From positions 9,456,365 through 9,520,364 of the forward strand of contig BTRK01000006.1 in the NCBI GenBank assembly GCA_036245805.1: DNA of 64,000 nt, written 5' to 3'. Positions within the stretch are counted from its first letter, which is position 1. Every line of letters begins with the position of its first letter. This stretch comes from Pristionchus mayeri (Eukaryota; Nematoda; Chromadorea; Rhabditida; Neodiplogasteridae). The notes below the pieces were generated by a model that saw only the letters and a program-made list of their open reading frames with translations, was not told where the DNA came from and searched no databases. Below, in pieces: positions 54,250 to 64,000 of the stretch. The position numbers and the translations under genes are program-made.

Positions 54250-56431
54250 AAACGAGCGTATGGGAACAAAGGAATTGAGAAATGATATTTGCGCTGCAGA
54301 GATCAGGTTTATACGGAATAACTCACCCTTTTTGATTAGTAAAAGGCAGGCCCTTTTTGATTAGTAAAATGCGCTGTTAAACCAACCTAAGACAAAATAC
54401 AGATATAAAATACGGAAATCGATGTGCCAGTGTAATTGGAGTTATGATGTATGAGATCGATAGAGTTAAGCAAGAACCAAGAAAGAAGATTTAATAAGAA
54501 GAAAGAAGAATGTTGAAGTGATTCGAAGAATCACTCATTTCCCTATTTCCCATTTCACATCCACTAATCCCCTCATCTCCTCACCCCTCTCGCACCCAAA
54601 TTGAAGATAATCCAATTAGTTTCCCCCTATAAATACCCCAGTCCCCTCGAAATCAGTTCCTCGGATGGATAAACAGTGAAGTGAAACTCTTTGAGCGAAT
54701 CATAGTGAATCTTATATCTGATACTCACATGTCGGGGAAACCTGGTTTGTATCTTGTATCTTGTATTAGATCTTGTATGTCGGAGTGCGCGCCAGTTGAA
54801 GTTCATTCCAGGCTACGGATTAAAAACAAACTATTTCAACTATATGCTTTCGATTCTTTCGAATCATTTATTTTGATTCTAATGCTGACGTGATGCATAA
54901 TATGGCGTTGTTTTCGGTCATTTACATCCAAGTTACTTGTCCGATGTCCGTTTCTGGTTATGACGAAGGAATGAATAGTGACGTAGGGAGCCAGCTACAA
55001 TAGTATCAGCATTTACCACTCAAAAAAAAATTTGCATCGCCAGTGAAGGATATTTTGCGCTACTGATTCCTTGAATCAAAGTAATCCATCTGTGCCGTAT
55101 GTTTCCCTCACCGAGCACTACATTTGCCCAGACTCTAGTAAGAATCGATGGCGCTCACATTCCATCTGTGCCAAGAATATTTCGGTTCTCTCAGATAGTG
55201 TGCTATATTGACTATTTACTTGACTAGACTAAACGCGAATGAAGCATTGACAACATTTCTGATCAAATCGGAGTTGTGAATCATAGGTTCATCCGTATAT
55301 TCGCATCGGTATATTTTGACTAGGCCCATCTCGGTTGCATGACCGTCATTTAGTCGTTTGCTTGCCGTCCTTTAGTGATAATGATGGTACACACTTGTGC
55401 AAACAAATTACATCCAGTGCTCGATAATAAATCGATTGTTTGTTCAGTGTTCTATGTGTACGAGAGGAATCGTTTCTACTCCTTTTGAACTCCTTCGGTG
55501 ATCCATGATCTCCTTTTTCCTCAACTTATGAAGTACGTTTCCTTCATTAATTTTGATTAGTTCTTTAATTTGTTTATTTGAATGTTTCTACTGACTTTCT
55601 TGGAAGATGAAAATATATTTTTATAATTACGTTGGAAAAGAATCATAATTGTGTGCTCGATTGTTGCGCAAAAGATGTAGTAAAGAAGTGACACTTAATC
55701 ACCCAGTGATCGGACTTTTCGGAATCATTCGAGAAAGTAACCAGGATTGCGTAAAACGACTTCCTAACTAGCTGCGTTGTACGCGGGAATGTGTGTTAAG
55801 GATAACAATTGGAGGCAACTGGTCCGAAAAAAGTTGGGTTGGGGCTTCGCAACTTTTTCGGATCGCCCGAGGCTTCACGAGCCTTTCAGCACAATGTGAA
55901 AACTCAAACCGCGCTGCGGCTTGTGAGTGGCCAATAAAATTTTGTTATATTTTTTGGACGGGCCTTCTCCTTAATTGCTGAATCACCGTCACGAATTGAA
56001 ATAAGGAATCGTTGAGACTTAGATGCTACAAGAGTGTGATTTCCTCTGAAACATAATGTTATAAATTAATCAACATCCCCCCGTTTCCACAGCCTATCCG
56101 CGTCTCTCGGATCATCTGGGTCCTTTTTTTCTAATAGATTACCCATTCACCAAGTTCTCATTGAGTGTCCCCACACGACGATGGAATTATCTCCCTCGCG
56201 TGCACACTCAAGTAATCGTAGACGACCTTGTTTAACATAGATGATTGAAGAAACCTGATCACATATTTGAATATTAAATGTGCGATCACTAGGTGTATCA
56301 ACGTTTCTTCTTTCGTACATCTATTGCGCAACATTCGAACACACAGTGCGTATGGATTACCGGATCTATGATAAAAATAGATCCAAATTTCAATTAAAAT
56401 AAATAATAGAAAATAACTTACCACATTTTTT
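54250..56431. other. Unassigned sequence with a solo foldback end
   Basis: 55085-55210 carries the end of the ACTATCTGAG family (CTCAGATAGTGTGCTATA with the CATCTGTGCCAAGAATATTTC block). 55320-55370 and 55660-55740 are hydrolase-copy blocks in the opposite (plus) orientation, and 56260-56330 one in minus orientation (CTKEETLIHLVIAHLIF). No exon pair. Confidence 0.4.
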
Positions 56432-56879
56432 GGAAGACAACGTTTAACAGGATTTCCAAGTACCAGATGAACGTAATGAAGGAGTCAGCCCGTTGCATAT
56501 AATCGCAAAAAAAGCTGGAAACATTCGCAAAAGAACTTAGAGAAAGCACAATAGAAAAAGCCTTGGCCTGCGTCTTATTTTTCGTTCACAACTTTTAAAA
56601 AATACATTGTTTCGAAATGCTGCATCACAAGGCGATTTCAAGATGCGCCTTTCTTAGATCAAATATACAAAACTTCTGCAACCGACTCGAGGGCGATCGC
56701 TTCCGATAAAATGTTATTTGTCGTTAATTGTATGTCAATGTGCACTATAGATTACGATGCCTTGATGAAAGTTAAAGTTGTTCAACACTTTTCTTTGGTG
56801 TCTCGTGCTGAGTTTTTAGTCACCAGCAGCTGGCGATTTATAATGGAAGAATGTCACCATACTGTAAAATATAACAGAC

Positions 56880-57383
56880 TGTCTGAGAAAATCAACATAT
56901 TTCTTCAGCGACATGGCACAGGCCGAAAATTGAAATTCCTACTGACTTCACCAATAGGTCGGCCTCGAATCCGACGAGCATCGCCAGATTTTCGATCCGC
57001 ATCCGCGCGGTCGCGGGCGCGGATTTTGAAAAATTAACTACGGTAGCCTCAAAATTTGTATATCGACGCCTATCACTGCGGCGGAAGGAACGCGTCATTC
57101 CTTGACAAGTTCTAAGACTTTTTTACTCCGGGGGGTTTTTCGATCAGATTCCATCTAACGCCGGAAATCGATATTGTCACTTTTATTTCAGACACGAATG
57201 CAATTCTCCAGAAGTTTTTCAAGAATCCCCCCTAAATATTATTCGTATTATAGCTTCTGCTTGAGCCAATACATCTTTCAGTATAAAGGAGTAATTTAAA
57301 ATTTTCCGTAAGTTAGCTAATATGAATTATGAATGAATTGTGGTGTAATTTTTGGGTTACTGTTGGTCGACTTTTCTCAATTG
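56880..57383. mobile_element. Left half of the 40.9-kb foldback
   Basis: Same order of blocks as 40892-41450, ending abruptly near the centre of symmetry (TTGGTCGACTTTTCTCAATTG), where mariner sequence begins. Confidence 0.8.
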
Positions 57384-58061
57384 TTACTCCATCGTAGATC
57401 CAATCTTCGATGGGTCAATTCCATCATCTCTACAGATGAGAAGTGGATCACGTACGATAACCCTGTGAGGAGACTGCAATGGGTGGATGCAGATGAGAAG
57501 TCCACGCCCGTCCCGAAGAAGGAAGAGCACGGAAAGAACGAACTCCTCTGATTCTTCTTCTCAGTGCTCGGTCCCATCTACTGGGAGATCCTCGCCCCTG
57601 GCACCAGCATCAATGCCGACCTCTTCTCTGAACAACTGGAAGATATCGCGATCAGAGTCCCTCCCAGACTCCTGAACCAGGGCAAAATTCTTCTTCTGAT
57701 GGACAATGCTCGCCCATATCGAGCGAAGATGACCAAGAAGAAAATGGACGAGCTGAAGATCGAGAGGATTCCCCATCCACCGTATTCCCCGGATCTCTCC
57801 CCATGCGACTACCACTGCTTCCGCTCTTTCTCTGACTTCTGCAAAGGAAAGAAGTTCAAGAATCGAGATGAAGTTGTGAGGTCTTTCGTGAACTGGGCGG
57901 TCTCGAAGAAACCCGCATTCTGGAAGAGAGGAATCGAGACCCTGCCCAATCGCTGGAGGGAGGTAGTGAGAAAGAAGGGGGCATACATTGGTCACTGAGA
58001 ATTGTAAAGCATTGAATAAAAAAGAAAACAAAAAATTATACGAACTTTCCGGACACCCCAA
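57384..58061 (+). pseudogene. Truncated mariner, 3' half
   Basis: Starts inside the transposase (TTACTCCATCG) and runs to the right inverted end CCGGACACCCCAA followed by TA. The frame keeps STDEKWI, MDNAR and SPCDYHCF, with one TGA (57549-57551) and the same 3' end as the 44-kb copy. The right TA corresponds to position 42122-42123 of copy 1, so this element inserted there independently and its left half went with half of the neighbouring foldback in a deletion. Confidence 0.9.
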
Positions 58062-58211
58062 TATAATTCGAAAACAAAAAAGTCCAAAGGGAAATCTTTT
58101 CCACAAAATACCTTTTTCGCATAATTTCGACAAGAGCGATCACTAGGTGTTTCAGCGCCACCTCAGTCCTACATCCCTGGCGCACCCAAGTGGACAATGT
58201 GTAGTCCGCTC

Positions 58212-58483
58212 GATAAGGCAGCCCTTGAACGCACGCATCGCGTCCCTTTTCCCTCACTCTGACCCGGCGCAGTTAGAGCGCGCCCTCTCGCCTGCCTAAT
58301 TATGCGAGCGCGCCCTCCGCCTGCGAAACGAGGGCTCGTCCCTCTCTTTAACGGCGCGATGCCAATGTTAAGTAACTCTCTCGCTGAAAAATAGAATAAA
58401 TGTTGGTGGTTTCAATAAATCGAGAGCGCGGGAAACAGCCATGCGACGCGTGTCTTTCAAGTCTGCTCCTTCGTTGTCCTAAC
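58212..58483. repeat. GC-rich dispersed repeat, copy 3
   Basis: Same orientation as copy 2, carried by the segmental duplication. Confidence 0.7.
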
Positions 58484-59593
58484 GACCCTTGAGTCGTTTA
58501 GGTCTTCATAATAAAGAAGAAATATCATTCTTCATGAGAGCCGAATTGTAGAGTTCAAATAAATAAATGAAAGAACTAACGAAAATTGAGGAAGGAAAGG
58601 AGCTGTATTAATTCGGGGAACAATACGTTTTTCATTTGATTCCAAAATTAGCAATCACTAGGCGATTCAGCGCCGCTTCTTTCCTATATCGTTGAAGCAA
58701 TACTTTATAACACAATATGAGCACGCTCTCACATCGATAATAATAATTAGTAATAATTAATAATTATAACTACTAATTAGTAATAATTAATAATAATTAA
58801 TTACTTTCCGCCTCATAGTTGTAAGAACCTATTTTAAAATTAAAATTCATTAAATTAAAGAACTATCGAAAACTAAGGAAGAAAAAGTATAAAAATTGAC
58901 ATCCAAACATCCTGCTCACTGGTATGAGATACAAGCATTGTTTTTCAAAGGTGGATGCTGATACTATTGCTGCTGTCTCCCTACACAGTTTTCTCATCCC
59001 CTCGACATAACCAGAATCATGCTGGGGGAAATCATACGAGTAGCAGCACTCCAACTTCTGTACGTTCCGAATTAGATTAATTGAAAAAAATACGAAGACA
59101 ACGTATCACTGTATAGTAAGGCAGCTTTAGAATCACAATAAATGACTCGAAACTACCTGAATTGTTAAAGTAATAATTGCATGGGCAGTACTTTCGCTGA
59201 TTTGTACTGCTACATTTAAGATCTAATCATAACGTTAATGCAATTGGCATGTCAATGTCTACATTTTAGCGCTCATTTTGGCAAACAGCTCACTGTTGAG
59301 GTAGTTAAGAGAGGAAGAAGAATAGAAACCGAGGAGACACGCACTATAGCATCAACCAAGTATTGATTGTTTAAAGGACAACAAATAGTGATATCTGAGC
59401 GAGAGATATCGATCACTAAGTGGAAATAGTTGGGATCGGTAGGAAGGCACTATCAAAGAACCGCATTGAGATCACGACTAAGCCCGGAACACAAAACCGA
59501 GATCTGCCTGGCCATTCTATCTTCCAGGGTACGTTCCAACTTTTCTAATCACGAATATTTATTTCCTCCTACTGTTCTTATCTATGAAATCAC

Positions 59594-60900
59594 ATATCGC
59601 TCGTCTCGTCATATGTCACTTTGAATTGTTCGTCTCTCTGCTAATTACGGAATTACGCATTTATATTTGGATATACCATTCCCTCAATTTGTTGGAAAAC
59701 AATGCAGTGTAGCTCACTCCAATGCTGATTCAGCCGGCAATGATATATTCGAGGGGGGAGGAGAGGAAGCAGCAAAATGGCGACAGTGTGAGACGAACTT
59801 GACGGAGAGGGAAGGAATAATAATGGAATGACTTTTTTTAAATTTCAACGCTTTCAAAGGATGACAAGGCAAAAACTAGACAAGTATACCTATTCACAAA
59901 ACTCAATTTCAAATTCTAAACTCTAAATTGCCGAAGAAACCCCAATGGAAATATCGATCCTTTCAACAGGTTGACGCTTGAATAAATATTGAATATTGAA
60001 TATTGATTCATGCACAAAATATTATTTCCATAATGGCACATATTTAACTTTTGAAATTAGAGAGGGGTGTAATATTGTATTATCAAATTTTACGCTGACA
60101 ACTCATTGTCTGTTCTAGTGTTTCGCAAAGAGATGTATAAATGAAGTGGCAATGATTCAACTGGTGATCGCACATTCCGTAATCATGCGGTAAACAAATC
60201 ATATTTTGATGTAATGTTGTTTAATTTGTTTTTATAATTTAGAAATTCACAGCATGAGGTCAGAAGAACGGGTTTTATGTTGTTAATTCTTTTCCAATGG
60301 CCACTAGAGGCTTGATGAAATTTGAAGTTTCACTCGTTTCACTGCTGTCTCGTGCTGACTTCTTGATCGCGAGCAGCTGATGAGCTATAAGGGAAAAAAG
60401 TCGCCCTGATATAAAATATTCCGACCTTTCACAAAAAAAACTATTTTTCTTTGAAAACAAACGACGTATCAATCAGAGTGTCACGAATCAAGGATTTGTC
60501 ATACCCAACACGTAATGTCTAATCACAGACCCAATGGTTCACTGCTCTTTGCATTCTATCCTAAAACGCTACGAAAAATACCGTGCCCGTCCGAAGTTAT
60601 GTCAAAACTATGCCGAATTGGTGGTTGGTTCATCACAGAGTCTCGAAGGTTGTTGAAAGGCAATTCTCGCACGAGACCAGAGGGAGAATTGAGAGCCAGG
60701 GAGAGATAATTCGTCAGTTAAGCGTGCAATCTGAAAATAGATAAGATCAAAAACCATTATTGAATAGTAAATGAAACATTCAATTATATGATACATTTAA
60801 CCAGATCAGTAGACCGCGGGCATGATCAACTAGCGTTCAGCGACAAAAATACATATCGAGAAATGTGGTTGCTAAGAGTTGACTGCATTGAGAATTATTT
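59594..60900. other. Unassigned sequence
   Basis: Only faint hydrolase-copy blocks in plus orientation (60145-60190; 60340-60375, TTCTTGATCGCGAGCAGCTG). No supported gene. Confidence 0.3.
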
Positions 60901-62640
60901 TTCACTTGAATTACATAGCAAAATTGTATTCACATGAATACAGGTTTTGAAGTACTTTCTATGAAACGCAAGTCTCGCTAATATATTCCATTCTCTTCTT
61001 CCATTCGCCTGTAAACGTTGTCTAAGTTCGGGTTTTGGTTGACATGCATTTCGCCGAAAACGTATTAAAACATATTTATTTTCTTACCACAGGTTGTATA
61101 AACTTCTTCGTGATGAAACGTCATACTTAAAGCACATATCTCAGTGCACTCGTTTATTTTCTATTCGTCCACTCGTTGCACTTCTTCAGTGAAATTCCAA
61201 GATTTTGAACGACAGAACAACATAGACGAAAATGTCTCATTACAATCATTGCTATTTTAACTAGTTCAATTACTGTTGAGATTATTATCATCGGACTCAG
61301 CACTCGCATTGAACTGTCCAAGAAATCGCGCACAAACCTGATCGATGGAACCCTACTCTCTTGGTTTTCTTCCACTCTCAATTAGATCGCTCGTCTTGCA
61401 TCCTCAGGCCACTTTCCGGGTTATGGGAGCAGCAACATATTGTTAATTGAAAGCCGAAAGGCGCTGCCCATTGGACTACGTGATACATCGCGCATAAACT
61501 TCATCGCTTGAACACGAATGTCATTGCGATCTTCCACTCTCTTGTCGACTGGCACAATGTACACAAGACGTGTAAATGGTATTTTGTAAAAGTTGATAAG
61601 TGGAAGTCACCAGCCCTTACACTCTTCCTCTCCCTACATACCCTTCACGCAGCCACAAACACGCAAGTGATGCTGAAGCACCCATGTGGTGAACGATGAA
61701 TAAATACATAAGTGCTCGCTCTACAAAAATAAATAGCATACACTGATCGAGCATAAAAGATTGCGAGCTGTGCGATAACTTCAAAATACTTCTAAAGAGC
61801 GTGAAAGCAATTGCATTGTCAGAAGACAATATTTATTTTTTTCTTGTGGAAAGCGAAGCAGCACTCCCGGCAACGCGCACTCCTGTACTCAAAACCGTGC
61901 CACGTCCCCAATCTCACTGGAATACCTATTCGTCCAACTACTCATACCTTTGTCCTCTTTAAAAAAGGTTTCATCGATCATGAAAATCATAGTGATCATA
62001 GTAAAGCCGAAGCGAACACTTGTTATTTCCCTAGTCGAAATATCACTGCATCTTCCACGATTTCACTGGCCGTTCAGATTGATTAATGTTGTTATCCCAC
62101 AATCTTCACGTTAACAAACTTATCAGAATTTGTTCGCATAAACCTGCGCGCTGAAACGCAGGTCTAATTGCACACAAATATGAGACTCCCAGTATTATTC
62201 GCTCGCTTATCTTACCACTGAAACACTGCACTATGCCGATTTAATTACCAAAATATTGTAAAATTGTACTCTACAATAAACAAATAAACTCATTTCAACG
62301 TTATTCAGCAGTATTCGACGGTCCTTCGCAATTCATCCTGAAAGTTGAAGAGTCGGCCAGACAGCGTAAATTAATTCACAGATCGTAAATTACGATTCGT
62401 AATTAAATCCATAGTCCATCGTCGGAATTCAATCTGCAAAAGGAAGATAAGGATTAAATTATGAATTCTACCTAGTATATTAGAGTATTATTGATTTTAA
62501 TATGTCAAGAAGGGTCCAACAACATTGTAGATTGCCACATGATCAAAATGAAGAAGTCAGCCTGGTACATTTAACCACATGGTGACCAACATATAAATAT
62601 CTTCAAATGTCTTCCGTCCAAAATTATCTATCTGCAAAAA
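60901..62640 (-). pseudogene. Hydrolase-copy fragments, last in the window
   Basis: Minus-strand blocks: ADFFILIM (about 62550), a clean exon start CTTTCAG then DELRRTVEYC (62308-62337), VYANKF near 62140, and further copies of that block near 61500, 61110 and 60960. No catalytic exon is present here. Confidence 0.4.
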
Positions 62641-62994
62641 TAATAAAAAAATAAGAGAGACATAAAATAGTACTTCTCGACGGTGTCTGCATGATAAAAT
62701 TCAATCGCCTTTAATAATACTTCACAACTCGCATTACGATGCGAGTTAAAGATACGTCTTTCTTACATCAGAAACAAGCAACTTGGAAACCAATTCGACG
62801 AAAAGACCGTTTCTGATAAAATATTATTACTATTAGTTTAAAACTAGTGGGCAACTACGCCTTTCCAAACGTTAAAAAATGTTCCCCAAAATTTAGAAAC
62901 TATTTTCCGATTTATTACCTTAATGTGGCAAAATCGTGGTTCTCACGCTGCGTCCGAACGAACGCTAGGCATCGATGCATTGTACTGATTGCCC
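62641..62994. other. Flank of the satellite array
   Basis: A weak CRKEV-type block at 62740-62800 and a short open frame at 62847-63047 without motif. Confidence 0.25.
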
Positions 62995-64000
62995 AACGAA
63001 ATCATGAATCTGACCAGCATCTGACACATCGCGACGGCTTACGGTAGCTCTCAGTCACTGTAGGAGTTAAGTATTGATGTTTTCCGTACATCCTCCGACG
63101 AAATCATAAATCTGACACAGCGTCTGACCCACGGCCACGGATTACGGTAGCGATTACGGTAGTTTTCGCTTACGGTACAAGTACGGTGTCGATGATTTCC
63201 ATCCATCCTCTGATGAAATCATGGATCTGACACAGCATCTGCTCCAACGCCACTTCCGGGTTACGGTACCCGGACGGACAGACCAACACCTATTTTTTGG
63301 TCGTAAAAATTTTTCTTCTGGAAATTTCTGGAATCTTTTTCGTGTAATGACCTTGTATTCCGGATGGGGACATACTATCAAAATCTCGTTCGAGACAAAC
63401 GCGCCAGTCAAAAAAGCTTTCAGTTTATGGTAAGGTATGCAACTAGCGGGGAACTACGTCTATTCGTTGGGAGATGTAGGTTTTTAATTTATATAAAACA
63501 GTCCAGTTAATTTTTTGAAGGAAACTCACAGAAGTCATGAATCTGACCCTACGCCACGGAGTACTGTAGCTTTCGGTTACGGTAAAAGTTCGATATTGAT
63601 GTTTTGCATCGATCCGCAGACGAAATCATGAATCTGACCCACGGTCTGACCCAGCGCCACGGTATACGGTAGCTTTCGGTTACGGTAGTTGTTCGATATT
63701 GATGTTTTGCATCGATCCGCAGACGAAATCATGAATCTGACCCACGGTCTGACCCAGCGACACTGTATACGGTAGCTTTCGGTTACGGTAAAAGTTCGAT
63801 ATTGATGTTTTGCATCGATCCGCAGACGAAATCATGAATCTGACCCACGGTCTGACCCAGCGCCACGGTATACGGTAGCTTTCGGTTACGGTAGTTGTTC
63901 GATATTGATGTTTTGCATTGATCCGCCGATGAAATCATGAATCTGACCCACGGTCTGACCCAGCGACACTGAATACGGTAGCTTTCGGTTACGGTAAAAG
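62995..64000. repeat. 103-bp satellite with 206-bp higher-order period
   Basis: Units begin CGAAATCATGAATCTGACCC at 63621, 63724, 63827 and 63930 (103 bases each). Alternate units differ consistently: GGTAAAAGTTCG with GCGACACTG-ATAC versus GGTAGTTGTTCG with GCGCCACGGTATAC. Older degenerate units lie at 62995-63260, and an unrelated stretch (63265-63525) interrupts the array. It runs off the window. Confidence 0.9.

Larger units (their letters stand above)
56432..59593. repeat. Segmental duplication, copy 2
   Basis: See 39146-45402. Relative to copy 1 it lacks the 1305-bp foldback and the complete mariner (empty sites at 56664-56665 and 59427-59428), has lost about 520 bases (equivalent of 42950-43467), and carries a different, truncated mariner at 57384-58061. 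Confidence 0.85.

Noticed and set aside
15900..62160. GTTTC motifs in the recurrent ACTTGCGTTTCAG block, possible nematode piRNA promoters
   Set aside because: The motif sits at what looks like a splice acceptor of the repeated hydrolase exon, and the full CTGTTTCA motif is not enriched by eye. Small-RNA data would settle it.

Overview
The window is eukaryotic, most likely nematode. Coding sequence is cut into short exons with GT/AG borders, some introns are only about 45-200 bases, the DNA is AT-rich, and simple motifs such as TTACGGTAG and CTACAGTAA recur. No bacterial operon, rRNA, tRNA or CRISPR is visible. The species is not identified. Almost all of the window is accessory DNA: foldback (long inverted-repeat) transposons, one nearly complete mariner, MITEs, a segmental duplication, a satellite edge and decayed gene copies.

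Layout. 1-141 may be the 3' end of an unrecognised plus-strand gene. 652-9096 is a giant palindrome (arms about 3.5 kb) whose loop holds exon d (4461-4552) of a plus-strand membrane-protein gene. That gene continues outside the palindrome through exons at 9617, 11911, 12846, 13107 and 13334, and stops at 13442. All five junctions keep phase. The palindrome arms carry extra copies of the same gene's exons, which show codon-like substitution patterns. From about 14.2 kb to 62.6 kb the minus strand carries many degenerate exon fragments that I read as repeated, decaying copies of an ABHD12-like alpha/beta-hydrolase gene. In the better-ordered copies the exons run in protein order: membrane exon, nucleophile-elbow exon, the exon resembling ALILESPFTNI, and a 76-nt exon resembling LLILHAEDDxxVPxxLG. 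These copies are interrupted by foldback elements at 18.5-19.1, 19.5-20.7, 24.6-27.3, 29.6-31.2, 34.2-38.0, 39.4-40.7, 40.9-42.0, 48.5-51.6 and 53.3-53.8 kb.

A segmental duplication links 39.1-45.4 kb with 56.4-59.6 kb. Because one copy lacks insertions present in the other, it gives clean empty sites for one foldback and for the mariner, proving their borders and TA target sites. The right edge (about 63.0-64.0 kb) enters a 103-bp satellite with a 206-bp higher-order period.

Weak points: exon models come from reading frames, splice motifs and comparison of internal copies only. Similarity to ABHD12 rests on remembered family motifs and exon order, not on a database search.
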